From the NCBI GenBank assembly GCA_016794525.1, contig JAEUJY010000033.1, positions 1 through 64,000 on the forward strand: a stretch of DNA of 64,000 nucleotides. Reading direction: 5' to 3'. Position numbers and translations under genes: made by a program. Of this stretch, positions 26,071 to 36,854 are shown in pieces. Origin of the DNA: Myxococcales bacterium. GTDB taxonomy: Bacteria; Myxococcota_A; Polyangia; Haliangiales; Haliangiaceae. Within the stretch, counting starts at the first letter, position 1; each line of letters begins with the position of its first letter. The notes beneath the pieces were generated by a model that saw only the letters and a program-made list of their open reading frames with translations, had not been told where the DNA came from and ran no database searches.

Positions 26071-27591
26071 CTACCCGCGCAGCCCGAAGAAGCCGCGGAT
26101 GCGGTCGACCAGGTCGGCCTTCACCTCGGCGCGGCTGGTCGCGGCGCGCTGGCCGCGGGCCGACTCGAGGGCCTCGCGGCGCGCCGCCAGCACCTCGGCG
26201 ATCTGGTCGGCGATCTCGGGGCGCGCGGTGACCAGCGTCTGGAACACCGCCTTGTCGATGCAGTAGCACTCGAGGTCGGTGACCGCGACGACGGTGGCCG
26301 AGCGGGCCGCGCCGGTCATCAGCGACATCTCGCCGAAGAACTGCCCGGGCCCGAGCCGCGCGATCTCGCGGGCGCGCTCGCCCATGCCCAGCTGCACCAC
26401 CGCGGTGCCCGCGGTGATCAGGTACAGACCGTCGCCGGGGTCGCCCTCGTGGGTGACCGCCTCGCCGGTGGCGAACGGCGCCGGGCGCAGCGCCGCGGCC
26501 AGCGTCGCGCGCTCGTCGGCGCCCAGCGGCGCGAACAGGTCGACCCGCGCGAGCGCGGCCTGGCGGCGCGCCAGCTCCTCGTCGTGCTTGCGGGCGCGGC
26601 GGTCCTCGGTCTCGGCGGTGACGAACAGCGCCTGGGCCGGGATCGACAGCGGGATGCCGGCGCGGCGCAGCGCGAAGTACGCGCGGATGCGCACCGCGCT
26701 GTCGGTGGGCTCGTCGACCGCGAGGTCGGTCAGCCAGTAGCGCACGGTGTAGACGGCGTAGCTGTCGCGGATGCCGGTGAACAGCACCTGCGGCGGCGGC
26801 GTGGTCGCCATGTTGGGCACCGGATCGCCGCCCAGCTCGCGCAGCACCGCGGCGATCACCTCGGTCGGCGCGGTGCGGAAGTCGACGAACAGCTCGAACG
26901 CGCGGCGCAGCTGCAGCGGCTCACCGGCGCGCCGGCCTTGCACCGTGACCTGGCTCTTCATCAAGACCGAGTTGGGGATCACGACGGTCTCCCAGGCCCG
27001 GGTCTCGATCGCGGTGTAGCGCCAGCGGATCTCGCTGACCCGGCCGGCCGGGCCGCCGGGCCCCAGCGTGATCCAGTCGCCGACCTTGATCGAGCTGTCG
27101 GCCTGCAGCGCCAGGCCGCCCATCAGGTTGCCCAGCGTGTCCTGCAGCGAGAAGCCGATCACCGCGGTCAGCACCGCCGAGGTGGTGATGAGGCCGGCCA
27201 GCGACCAGCCAGCGCGCTTGCCGACGACGATCAGCACCACCACCGACGCGACGCCGGTGGCGATGTCGACCAGGATCCGCGGCACGACCACGCCGATCCG
27301 CGGCAGCGCGACGGTGAACACCGCGACCTGGGCCAGGCCCACCACCGCGAGCAGCTCGAACGCCAGCGCCGCGGCGGCGATCGGGTGGTCGTCGTAGCCG
27401 AGCGCGTCGGCGGTGGCGCCCCACAGCACCAGCAGCGCGGCGAGGATCAAGAGCACCGTCGACGGCCACACCCGGCGCCGCGCCTCGGGTGCCCACCGCT
27501 TGACCGCGACGATCACCGCGAGCCACGCCGGCACCATCCACACGACGTGGCCGGCGCGGGCGTAGGCGACCAGCGCGTCGAGGAAGCTCAC
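26071..27591 (-). CDS. MscS-type mechanosensitive channel with C-terminal cyclic-nucleotide-binding domain
   Basis: 506 residues. Four N-terminal spans and then the MscS pore helix and beta domain (SLQDTLGNLMGGLALQADSSIKVGDWITLG, RWRYTAIETRAWETVVIPNS; given here as separate short pieces of the family pattern). From about residue 370 a cNMP-binding beta-roll: GEAVTHEGDPGDGLYLITAG and FFGEMSLMTGAARSATV. This is the bCNG architecture: a channel gated by cyclic nucleotide or tension in the inner membrane. GTG start overlaps the stop of the upstream metallo-beta-lactamase-fold gene (GTGA, 27588-27591), so the two are translationally coupled. Confidence 0.88.
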   Translation of the reverse strand: MSFLDALVAYARAGHVVWMVPAWLAVIVAVKRWAPEARRRVWPSTVLLILAALLVLWGATADALGYDDHPIAAAALAFELLAVVGLAQVAVFTVALPRIGVVVPRILVDIATGVASVVVLIVVGKRAGWSLAGLITTSAVLTAVIGFSLQDTLGNLMGGLALQADSSIKVGDWITLGPGGPAGRVSEIRWRYTAIETRAWETVVIPNSVLMKSQVTVQGRRAGEPLQLRRAFELFVDFRTAPTEVIAAVLRELGGDPVPNMATTPPPQVLFTGIRDSYAVYTVRYWLTDLAVDEPTDSAVRIRAYFALRRAGIPLSIPAQALFVTAETEDRRARKHDEELARRQAALARVDLFAPLGADERATLAAALRPAPFATGEAVTHEGDPGDGLYLITAGTAVVQLGMGERAREIARLGPGQFFGEMSLMTGAARSATVVAVTDLECYCIDKAVFQTLVTARPEIADQIAEVLAARREALESARGQRAATSRAEVKADLVDRIRGFFGLRG

Positions 27592-28526
27592 GCCACCCCC
27601 ACCGGCGCGCCGCAGCCCAGCGTCTTGATCGCGAAGTCGCGCGACACCGCGCCGACCTCGTCGACGAAGCCGGCCAGGTTGACGTTCAGGCTCATCGCCA
27701 TCGGCGCCGCGCGCGGCCGGAAGAAGTCGTCGAAGTGGTGCGGCACGACCAGCCGCGGCTCGAGCGCACGCAAGAGGCGCGCGACGTAGCGCGGGGTGAA
27801 GCGCCGCCCCGAGATCCCGCACAACAGCACGTCGACGCCCTTGTGCCGGACCTCGGCGTCGATCAGATCGCACGAGCCCTGGTGGTAAAAGGTCGCGCCG
27901 CCGACCGCGACGTGGATGCCCCAGACCTGGCCGCACTTGTAGGCCTGCGGCACCAGCTCGTCGACGTGCTCGCAGGTGATCTCGCCGCCGTACGGGACCC
28001 ACAGGCCGCCGGCCAGCTTGCTGTGCAGGCTGGGCACGAACGTCACCGCGAACGGCCCGACGTCGTAGGTGCGGTGCGGCGCGACGGTGATCGCGCGCGC
28101 GGGCTGGCCGTGCAGCGCCATCAGCCGCGCCAGCGACGCCGAGCCGTAGACCGGACAGCCGGCGCGGCGGGCCAGCGCCGGCACGTCGAGCGCGTGGTCG
28201 AAGTGGGTGTGGCCGACGAGGATCGCCAGCGGATCGGGCACCGCCGCCAGCGCCGCGGCGTCGGCCGCCACCACCCGCCGCCGCAGCAGATCGCCCAGCG
28301 GCAGCCGGGTCAGGTACGGATCGATCAGCAGGTGCTGGCCCTCGTAGGTGAGGCGGAAGCCGGCGGTGCCCAGCCACTCGAGCGTCAGGCCGCGCGGCAG
28401 GCCGTCGCCGTCGGTCCAGGTCAGGGCGCGGTGCGCGTCGAGGTCGTGATCGACCTGGCGGCCTCGGCGCGCGCCGTAGGCGGCGAGCGCCGCCAGGTGG
28501 CCGAGGGGTCCGAGCACGCTCCCCAT
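27588..28526 (-). CDS. Metallo-beta-lactamase-fold hydrolase (UlaG/NAPE-PLD-like)
   Basis: 312 residues from ATG 28526. Metal motif HTHFDH at 106-111, LLIDPYLTR near 66-74 and VPHHFDDFF near 271-279, as in UlaG lactonases and NAPE-PLD-type enzymes. The long N-terminal segment lacks a signal peptide, so it is probably cytoplasmic or membrane-associated. Coupled to the MscS-cNMP channel; whether it makes or removes a ligand for that channel is speculation. Confidence 0.8.
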   Translation of the reverse strand: MGSVLGPLGHLAALAAYGARRGRQVDHDLDAHRALTWTDGDGLPRGLTLEWLGTAGFRLTYEGQHLLIDPYLTRLPLGDLLRRRVVAADAAALAAVPDPLAILVGHTHFDHALDVPALARRAGCPVYGSASLARLMALHGQPARAITVAPHRTYDVGPFAVTFVPSLHSKLAGGLWVPYGGEITCEHVDELVPQAYKCGQVWGIHVAVGGATFYHQGSCDLIDAEVRHKGVDVLLCGISGRRFTPRYVARLLRALEPRLVVPHHFDDFFRPRAAPMAMSLNVNLAGFVDEVGAVSRDFAIKTLGCGAPVGVA

Positions 28527-28597
28527 GGTACCGCCGACCGCGCGCGGGCCGCAGCCGCCGACGGCGCCGATCGTGCGGCCGACGCGCGCCGAGGCCC

Positions 28598-28615
28598 CTG
28601 CCAACCGATTGGCAG
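28598..28615 (+). promoter_or_regulatory. Dyad upstream of the superoxide dismutase gene, possible operator
   Basis: CTGCCAA, CCGA, TTGGCAG: perfect 7-bp arms. Two more TTGGC units follow within 30 bp (GGTTGGCCA and CGTTGGCCG). The cluster lies about 50-70 bp upstream of a TACGGT box, where a regulator or upstream promoter element would be expected. Confidence 0.4.
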
Positions 28616-28665
28616 AAGTTCCATAGGTTGGCCACCCGTTGGCCGGCGCGCGCGCGCCACCCTGG

Positions 28666-28671
28666 TACGGT
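28666..28671 (+). promoter_or_regulatory. -10-like TACGGT of sodB
   Basis: TANNNT hexamer 40 nt before the sodB ATG; would leave a leader of about 33 nt carrying AGGAG (28701-28705) six bases before the start. Confidence 0.35.
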
Positions 28672-28711
28672 GCGTCCACAGCCGGACCCCCGGCCCACCC
28701 AGGAGCATCCC

Positions 28712-29305
28712 ATGGCATTCACGCTTCCCCCCCTGCCCTACGGCAAGGACGCCCTCGCGCCGATCGTGTCGGCCGAGACCATCGAGTACCACTACGGCAA
28801 GCACCACCAGGCCTACGTCACCAACCTGAACAACCTCGCCCCCGGCACCAAGTACGAGGCGATGTCGCTGGAGGAGGTCGTCAAGGCGTCCTACGGCCAG
28901 GCCTCGGAGAAGCCGTTCTTCAACAACGCGGCGCAGGTGTGGAACCACACCTTCTACTGGCACTCGCTGGCGCCCAACGCCGGCGGCGCGCCCACCGGCG
29001 CGATCGCCGCGGCGATCGACAAGTCGTTCGGCAGCTTCGCCGACTTCAAGGACAAGTTCAGCAAGGCCGCGGCCACCCAGTTCGGCTCGGGCTGGGCGTG
29101 GCTGGTGCAGAACGCCGACGGCGGCCTGGCGATCGAGCAGAGCGCCAACGCCGACACCCCGTTCGCGGTCGGCAAGTCGTGCATCCTGACGATCGACGTC
29201 TGGGAGCACGCCTACTACATCGACTACCGGAACGCCCGCCCCAAGTACATCGAGGAGTACTGGAAGCTGGTGAACTGGGACTTCGCGAACGCGAACCTGA
29301 AGTAG
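28712..29305 (+). CDS. sodB: Superoxide dismutase, Fe type
   Basis: 197 residues. Metal ligands His27, His79, Asp162 and His166 (DVWEHAYY). Gln75 in AAQVWNHTFYW is the position that marks iron-type enzymes, and the sequence is strikingly like E. coli SodB (NNAAQVWNHTFYW, YYIDYRNARP). Converts superoxide to peroxide and oxygen in the cytoplasm. Start ATG 28712 has AGGAG six bases upstream. Confidence 0.97.
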   Translation: MAFTLPPLPYGKDALAPIVSAETIEYHYGKHHQAYVTNLNNLAPGTKYEAMSLEEVVKASYGQASEKPFFNNAAQVWNHTFYWHSLAPNAGGAPTGAIAAAIDKSFGSFADFKDKFSKAAATQFGSGWAWLVQNADGGLAIEQSANADTPFAVGKSCILTIDVWEHAYYIDYRNARPKYIEEYWKLVNWDFANANLK

Positions 29306-29316
29306 CCCGCGGCCGC

Positions 29317-29646
29317 CTACGGCGCCTTCGGCTTGCACGCCTTGGTGCTGCTGCCGGTGGTGCCGTTGCAGTCCTGATCGGCGCGGCAGTCGCTGGCCTT
29401 GTCGCAGATCTTGACGCACTCGGTGGCGGCGCCGATGACGTTGTCGCACAGCGAGCCCTCGGGGCACTCGCTGGTCGTGCCCGGCATCGTGCAGGCCTGC
29501 GTGCAGTAGCCGCCGGCCGCGGCGGTGTTGCAGGTCAGCCCCTCGTCGCAGCCGCCGGTGGCGGTGCAGGTGCCGCCGACGTTGGGCGGATCGTCGCCGC
29601 AGGCGACGGCGAGCAGGAGCAGCGCGGCGAGGCAGGTGCGGAGCAT
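29317..29646 (-). CDS. Small Cys-rich lipoprotein
   Basis: 109 residues, lipobox LLAVAC then about ten Cys in the mature part (TCTATGGCDEGLTCN, YCTQACT, ECPEGSLCDN, CVKICDKASDCRADQDC). Such disulfide-rich EGF-like or knottin-like lipoproteins are abundant in myxobacteria. Location is likely the outer membrane or cell surface; function unknown. TAGCGT stands 6 nt before its ATG. Confidence 0.7.
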   Translation of the reverse strand: MLRTCLAALLLLAVACGDDPPNVGGTCTATGGCDEGLTCNTAAAGGYCTQACTMPGTTSECPEGSLCDNVIGAATECVKICDKASDCRADQDCNGTTGSSTKACKPKAP

Positions 29647-29652
29647 GCGCCA

Positions 29653-29658
29653 ACGCTA
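29653..29658 (-). promoter_or_regulatory. -10-like TAGCGT
   Basis: TAGCGT 6 nt before the ATG at 29646. Its TAG is the stop codon of the upstream nuclease-like gene. Confidence 0.4.
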
Positions 29659-30192
29659 CATCAGCGCCAGCGGCAGCGCCAAACCCAGGCCGACCGCGAC
29701 GCCGAGCGCGAACAGCGGCCAGCGCGGCGGCGGCGTGGCCGGGGCGTGCGGCGCGGCCGGCGCGGCGAGGTCGAAGCGCACCTCGTGGACGACGCCGGCG
29801 GTGGCGTCGACCAGCGCGACGCCGACCGCGCCGTACGCGACCTGGTACTCGAGCAGCTGGCGCCGCGTCGCCGGGTTGGCCAGGCTCGGCGCGTCCCGGC
29901 CGGTCTTGACCTCGGCCACCCACCGCTCGCCGTCGCGCTCGGCCAGGTAGTCGCAGCGCAGCCCGGCGTCGTAGCGCTCGCCGTCGACGTCGACCGGCAA
30001 GACGTGGCGCGCCTGGCGATCGACGATCGCGAAGCCCGCGGCGGCCAGCAGGTCGGCGCCGGCGAGCTCGCCATCGGCGGCGATCCGCCCGACGCGCCGG
30101 GCCCGCCGCGACCGGCCGCGGGCGGCCAGCGCGCGCAGCGCGACGATCGCGAGCACCGCGGCGAGCGCGGCGATCAGCAGCTGGCGGGGCAC
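29656..30192 (-). CDS. Membrane-anchored PD-(D/E)XK nuclease-like protein
   Basis: 178 residues: an N-terminal hydrophobic span (about 5-23), a basic stretch, then a domain with DLLAAAGFAIVDRQ, RCDYLAERDGERWVAEVKTG and QLLEYQVAYG, followed by a second C-terminal span. The D-(13)-ExK arrangement with strand context and the QLLEY helix matches the PD-(D/E)XK phosphodiesterase core. A nuclease-like domain held between two membrane spans is odd; catalytic activity is inference. Confidence 0.6.
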   Translation of the reverse strand: MPRQLLIAALAAVLAIVALRALAARGRSRRARRVGRIAADGELAGADLLAAAGFAIVDRQARHVLPVDVDGERYDAGLRCDYLAERDGERWVAEVKTGRDAPSLANPATRRQLLEYQVAYGAVGVALVDATAGVVHEVRFDLAAPAAPHAPATPPPRWPLFALGVAVGLGLALPLALM

Positions 30193-30238
30193 GTCGGCGA
30201 TCGTGGCCGACGCGTCTGACAGCCGCGCCGCGCATCGC

Positions 30239-31528
<1,290 letters not shown>

Positions 31529-31551
31529 GGGGTCTCCGTGAGTTCGATCCG

Positions 31552-31581
31552 TCAGACCGTCAAGACGGTTGCCCGTATTCC
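31552..31581 (-). promoter_or_regulatory. Sigma-E/ECF-like promoter of the HtrA gene
   Basis: Reading on the minus strand: GGAATAC, 16-nt spacer, GGTCTGA, ending 23 nt before the ATG. This resembles the E. coli sigma-E promoter pattern (GGAACTT, about 16, GGTCTGA-like), as at degP and rpoH. A 6-bp dyad (ACCGTC, AA, GACGGT at 31556-31569) overlaps the -10 region. Confidence 0.45.
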
Positions 31582-31800
31582 GTCTTCAGGGGGCTCGTCG
31601 CCGAGCCCAGGTGGAGGCAGGTGGCGCACGGCGCCGCATGAACCTCGCCGGCATGACGGGGACGGCGGTCGCCCCCCGATGAGCCTCCCCCCAGGACGAG
31701 ACACGTCCGACGCATTCACGAGCCGCGCGGTGCACCGAAAATGCGACGAGCCGCCCGGCGGCGGCTCGTGGGTGCGGCCTGGACGCGGCGCGCGGAGGTG
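31582..31800. other. Intergenic space without gene
   Basis: About 220 bp between the ABC operon end and the HtrA promoter. Both neighbours read leftwards. No gene, clear terminator or repeat seen. Confidence 0.4.
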
Positions 31801-33117
31801 CTACTGACCGAACAGCGTGGGCACGTCCTGCTCGACGCGCTCGGCGGCCATCGTGGTCAGGAGGCCGGGCACGCGGGTGCGCTCGGTCCACAGGAAGTAC
31901 TCGACCTTGTCGGCCGGCTTGGCGGCCGGCGGCTGATCCGGCGTCGCGGGCGCGGCCGGATCGGCGGGCTTGGTCGGGTCGGCGGGCTTGGTCGGGTCGG
32001 CCGGCGGGGTCGGCGGCGTCGCCGGCTTGCTCGGATCGGCCGGCGGGGTCGGCGGCGTCGCGTCGGCGGGCGCCGGCGTCGTGCGGCGGTACAGCTTGAT
32101 CGTGCCGAGCTGCGCGCCCTTGCCGTCCTTGTAGGTCGCGGCCACCACCAGCTCGAGCGACGCGACGTCGAGCTTCGCGTCGTAGCTGGTCGGGCGCAGC
32201 TTCTCGAGCTTGTCGAGGAAGTTGGCGACGACGGTGTCGGCGGTCGCGCCCTGGCCCCAGGTCTCGATCAGCTCGTCGGCGTTGGGCGGCGGCGCGTGCG
32301 GATCGTCGGCGTCGGGGGCCGGCGCCTTGACCTTGATCTTCTGCACCCGCTTGCTCTTGTCCTTGGCCGACACCTCGACCGCGGTCGCGGCCTTCGGGTC
32401 GAACGCGCGCAGGTCGGTCGGGCGCAGGCTCGGCTCGCCGCCCTCGAGGGTGGCGACCAGGCTGCCGAGCACGACGAACGCCTTCCCGGTGTCGAGGTCC
32501 TGCAGGTAGCGATCGCCGCCGCCGAACACGCGGCCGCCGACCACCAGCGTCTTGGCGCCGTCGGCGAACACCACCGCGATCGACGTCTGCGCGTCGGCGA
32601 GGCCGTAGTCCTTCTTGGCGTCCTCGCCGGGCACGCCGACCGCCTTGATCGCGCGCATGCGGGCGAACTGCTTCACCAGCTTCTCGCCCTCGGGGCCGAT
32701 CGGGAACTCGGTGGTGGTGGTCTCGTCGATGAACTCCGGCGCCGGCGGCGTGGCCGGATCCGCGGGCGGCGGGACCGCGGCCGAGCCCGAGCCCGCGCCG
32801 GGGGCCGCGGCCGAGCCGGAGCCCGCGCCCGGGGCGGGCGGCGGCGGCGCCGGCGGCGTCGGATCGACCGGCTTGGGCTTCTTGATCGTCTTGGACTCGC
32901 TGCCCCACCAGTACGCAGCGGCGCCGGTGCCCCGGCGCTCGATGCGCACCAGCCGGTTCTCGGTCTGGAACTCGATCTTGGTGAGATCGGCCTCGCCGCG
33001 GGTCCACATCACCACCTCGCCCCCGACGGGCTTGGTGGCCTCTTCCTTGGTCCAGGTCCGGTAGCCGTAGACCAGCATCACGCCCAGGAGGGCGCCGTGG
33101 ACGATGACTCCCTTCAT
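31801..33117 (-). CDS. DUF4340-type protein, last gene of the Gld-like ABC operon
   Basis: 438 residues. One N-terminal span, then a DUF4340-like extracytoplasmic region (FPIGPEGEKLVKQFARMRAIKAVG, DYGLADAQTSIAV, RYLQDLDTGKAFVV) interrupted by low-complexity Pro/Ala/Thr stretches, including repeated PADPTKP units near the C-terminus. DUF4340 proteins commonly follow GldG in such ABC loci. Start ATG overlaps the upstream stop (33114-33117). Function likely accessory to the transporter. Confidence 0.75.
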   Translation of the reverse strand: MKGVIVHGALLGVMLVYGYRTWTKEEATKPVGGEVVMWTRGEADLTKIEFQTENRLVRIERRGTGAAAYWWGSESKTIKKPKPVDPTPPAPPPPAPGAGSGSAAAPGAGSGSAAVPPPADPATPPAPEFIDETTTTEFPIGPEGEKLVKQFARMRAIKAVGVPGEDAKKDYGLADAQTSIAVVFADGAKTLVVGGRVFGGGDRYLQDLDTGKAFVVLGSLVATLEGGEPSLRPTDLRAFDPKAATAVEVSAKDKSKRVQKIKVKAPAPDADDPHAPPPNADELIETWGQGATADTVVANFLDKLEKLRPTSYDAKLDVASLELVVAATYKDGKGAQLGTIKLYRRTTPAPADATPPTPPADPSKPATPPTPPADPTKPADPTKPADPAAPATPDQPPAAKPADKVEYFLWTERTRVPGLLTTMAAERVEQDVPTLFGQ

Positions 33118-35111
33118 GACGTCTTCTCCATCTTGGCGACCGCCAGCGGCCGGCGGCGGCGGTAGGACAGCGCGTAGGCCAGGCCGAGGCCGACCACCAG
33201 CACCGGGACGAACAGCGTCGTGGCCACGAACCACAGCGCCTGCTGGCGCTTGGTCTGGCGGACCTCGTTCTCCTTCTCGGTGTTGACGATGCCGGCGAAC
33301 GCCTCCTCCCCGCCGAGCCAGCGGATGCTGTCGTCGGGCAAGGTCCGGCTGTTGGTGTCGAGGCCCTGCTGGCCGGTGAGCGTGCGGAACAGGCGATCCG
33401 CGAACAGGTCGTTGTCGGCGAACACCAGCGCGCGCCACGGCTCGCCGTCGGTGCCGTCGGGCTTCTTCGGCTTGGGGCCCTCGATCGCGGCGCCGATCGA
33501 GTAGCGATCACGCTTCTCGGCCGGCGCGTCGAAGGCGTGGTTGCCGTCGAGGTCGAGCCAGGCGTCGCTCATCGAGCGGATGATGATCGTGCGCTTGGGC
33601 TTCTCGGCGGCGGCCGCGGCCGGCCCGCTGAAGTCCTTCTCGATCAGCGCGCCCGAGGTCTGCAGCAGGATCGCCTGGTTGGCGGCGCCGCGCGACAGCG
33701 AGGTCGTGGCCGGGTGCGACGAGAAGCCGTTGGTCAGCGCCAGCATCTTGTCGGTCGGCTGGCCGCGCTCCGGCGTGTAGTTCTTGTCGTCGTGGATGAG
33801 GTGGCGGTCGACGCTGACGCCGAAGTAGCCCTCGAGCGGGCCGAGCTCGAAGTCGCCCTGCGGGTCGACGGCGATCAGCACCCGGCCGCCGCGATCGAGG
33901 TAGCCGGCCAGCGTGGTGAGCTCGCCCGCCTCGAACGGCAGCTTGGGGCCGAGCGCCATGACCAGCGTCGCGTCGGCCGGGACCTCGCGGTTGAGGTCGA
34001 TCGTCGGCAGCGTCTTCACCTCGTAGTTGAGCTGGCCGAGGATGGCCTTGATCACCATCGCCTTGGCGTCGGGGAAGCGCGCGCGGACCTGCGCCGGCAG
34101 CGAGTCGGGGTCGTTGATCTCGCCGTGGCCGACGGTCAGGTAGGCCTTGCGCTTCTCGCGCACCAGCTTGAGCAGCTCGGTGTTGACGGTCTGATCGAGG
34201 ATGCGCAGCTTGCCGGTCTGGCGGCGGGCCTTGTCGAAGTCGGTGTCGATCTCGAACTTGCCGCTCTTCTCGGCGGCGGCGCCGGTGGCGCTGGCGTCGT
34301 CGCCGGCGCGGACCAGCACGACCGTGCCGTCGCGCTGGACCTGGTACTTCTGGGCCAGCTGCGCCGAGACCAGGCGGTCGTAGCGCTCGACGGTGACCTT
34401 GCCGGTCTGGCGGCCCAGCTCCTGGAAGTAGCCGCGGACCTCCTCGCCGACCTCGTTGACCTCGGGGAAGAACATCAGCACCTTGATCGGCGCCTTCATG
34501 CTCTCGACGATCTTGCGGGTCGAGTCACCCGGCGACGAGGTCTTGAAGTAGGAGACGTCCTTGCGCACGTTCTTCTGCTTGGCGACGTTGCACGTCACCA
34601 TCAGGAACGCGGCGGCCAGCGCGATCGTCAGGCCCGACACGCCCATCTCGCGGGTGCGCTGGAACTCGACGACGTCGTCGGGGTCGTCGGCGGTCCACTC
34701 GCCGACGGTGGCCTCCATGAAGATCGTCGGCAGGAGCGAGCACAGCCCGACGATCAGCCAGCCGATCGTCATGATCGTGTCGAACTTGGCGGCGCTCTTG
34801 GGGGTGGCGTCGGCGCGGCCGATCAGCGCCAGCCCGCTCTTGGTCGTCAGGTAGTACATGACGCCGGCGACGAGCAGGCCGAGGAAGCAGGCCAGGAGCG
34901 TCGTCTCGGCCTGCTTGCGCTTGTTGGTGGCCTTGAGCCAGCGCCAGACCTGCGCGCCGAGGCCGCCGAGGAACGCCAGCACGGCGATCACGGTCAGCGC
35001 CTTGGCCAGGCCGGGCACGGCCTCGAGGGTGCGGCGGGCGGTGACCAGGAGCGCCACCGACACCAGCAGCGACACCCGGACCCACAGCTTGGCGGGAGTG
35101 TTCATTGCCAT
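33114..35111 (-). CDS. GldG-like ABC transporter auxiliary protein
   Basis: 665 residues. Several spans in the first 200 residues, then a large extracytoplasmic ABC_transp_aux domain (YLTVGHGEIND, ALGPKLPFEAGELTTLAGYLDRGGRVLIAVDP given as short motif pieces) and a C-terminal span with RRRRPLA. This architecture is that of GldG-type proteins partnering GldA and GldF. Start: GGAGG eight bases before ATG 35111; ATG 35105 is an alternative. Overlaps the permease stop by 10 bp. Confidence 0.82.
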   Translation of the reverse strand: MAMNTPAKLWVRVSLLVSVALLVTARRTLEAVPGLAKALTVIAVLAFLGGLGAQVWRWLKATNKRKQAETTLLACFLGLLVAGVMYYLTTKSGLALIGRADATPKSAAKFDTIMTIGWLIVGLCSLLPTIFMEATVGEWTADDPDDVVEFQRTREMGVSGLTIALAAAFLMVTCNVAKQKNVRKDVSYFKTSSPGDSTRKIVESMKAPIKVLMFFPEVNEVGEEVRGYFQELGRQTGKVTVERYDRLVSAQLAQKYQVQRDGTVVLVRAGDDASATGAAAEKSGKFEIDTDFDKARRQTGKLRILDQTVNTELLKLVREKRKAYLTVGHGEINDPDSLPAQVRARFPDAKAMVIKAILGQLNYEVKTLPTIDLNREVPADATLVMALGPKLPFEAGELTTLAGYLDRGGRVLIAVDPQGDFELGPLEGYFGVSVDRHLIHDDKNYTPERGQPTDKMLALTNGFSSHPATTSLSRGAANQAILLQTSGALIEKDFSGPAAAAAEKPKRTIIIRSMSDAWLDLDGNHAFDAPAEKRDRYSIGAAIEGPKPKKPDGTDGEPWRALVFADNDLFADRLFRTLTGQQGLDTNSRTLPDDSIRWLGGEEAFAGIVNTEKENEVRQTKRQQALWFVATTLFVPVLVVGLGLAYALSYRRRRPLAVAKMEKTS

Positions 35112-35824
35112 CGCTTCGCCTCCAGCGTCTTCACCGCGAGCAGCAGGAAGAAGTAGATCATCGCCAGGTAGTAGACGAGGTCCTTGAGGTTGAAGATCCC
35201 GCGCATGAAGCCGTTCTGGAAGTGGATCCACCACAGGTCGAGCTCGGCGAACACCGCGCGCAGCGGCGGGTCGAGCACCAGCGACAGCTTGTAGAGCAGG
35301 ACCATGCCGCCGACGATGATCGCCGCGACCACCGCGGCGATGACCATCTCGCGGGTCAGGCTGGACGCGAACACGCCGACCGCGAGGCAGGCGCCGCCGA
35401 GCAGCCACAGGCCGAGGTAGCCGACGAAGATCTGGGTGCCGGTGATCTTGCCCTGGCCCTTGATGAGCAGCGGGATGTACGCCGACAGCACCAGGATCAG
35501 CGTCAGGAACGCCAGCGTCGCGAGGAACTTGCCGATCACGATCGCGTGCTCGCGGACCGGCGAGGTCGACAGCAACATCAGCGAGCCGGACTGGCGCTCC
35601 TCGGCGATGACCCGGAACGACAGGATCACCGAGATGATCATGACGACGCCCGAGCTCGACCAGAAGAACTGCTGCAGCATCTCGCTGGCCAGCGCGCTCT
35701 TGTAGCCGAAGGCCTGGAACGTGATGCCCATGGCCAGGAGCGCCACACCGACGACGATCCAGCCCATGATCGAACGGAGGTAGGCCGCGAACTCGCGGCG
35801 GAAGATCATGTATATCGCCCGCAT
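35102..35824 (-). CDS. ABC transporter permease, GldF-like
   Basis: 240 residues with six hydrophobic spans; contains FRVIAEERQSGSLMLLSTSPV, the conserved cytoplasmic coupling helix of GldF/ABC-2 permeases. Start ATG 35824 is set by AAGGA six bases upstream; GTG 35830 is a poorer choice. Works with the ATPase encoded just before it and GldG. Confidence 0.88.
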   Translation of the reverse strand: MRAIYMIFRREFAAYLRSIMGWIVVGVALLAMGITFQAFGYKSALASEMLQQFFWSSSGVVMIISVILSFRVIAEERQSGSLMLLSTSPVREHAIVIGKFLATLAFLTLILVLSAYIPLLIKGQGKITGTQIFVGYLGLWLLGGACLAVGVFASSLTREMVIAAVVAAIIVGGMVLLYKLSLVLDPPLRAVFAELDLWWIHFQNGFMRGIFNLKDLVYYLAMIYFFLLLAVKTLEAKRWQ

Positions 35825-35826
35825 CG

Positions 35827-36804
<978 letters not shown>

Positions 36805-36854
36805 GGAGGCTCCCCGGGGCCGTCCCCGGTTGGAGATCGTGGAAAGAGCTGCGC

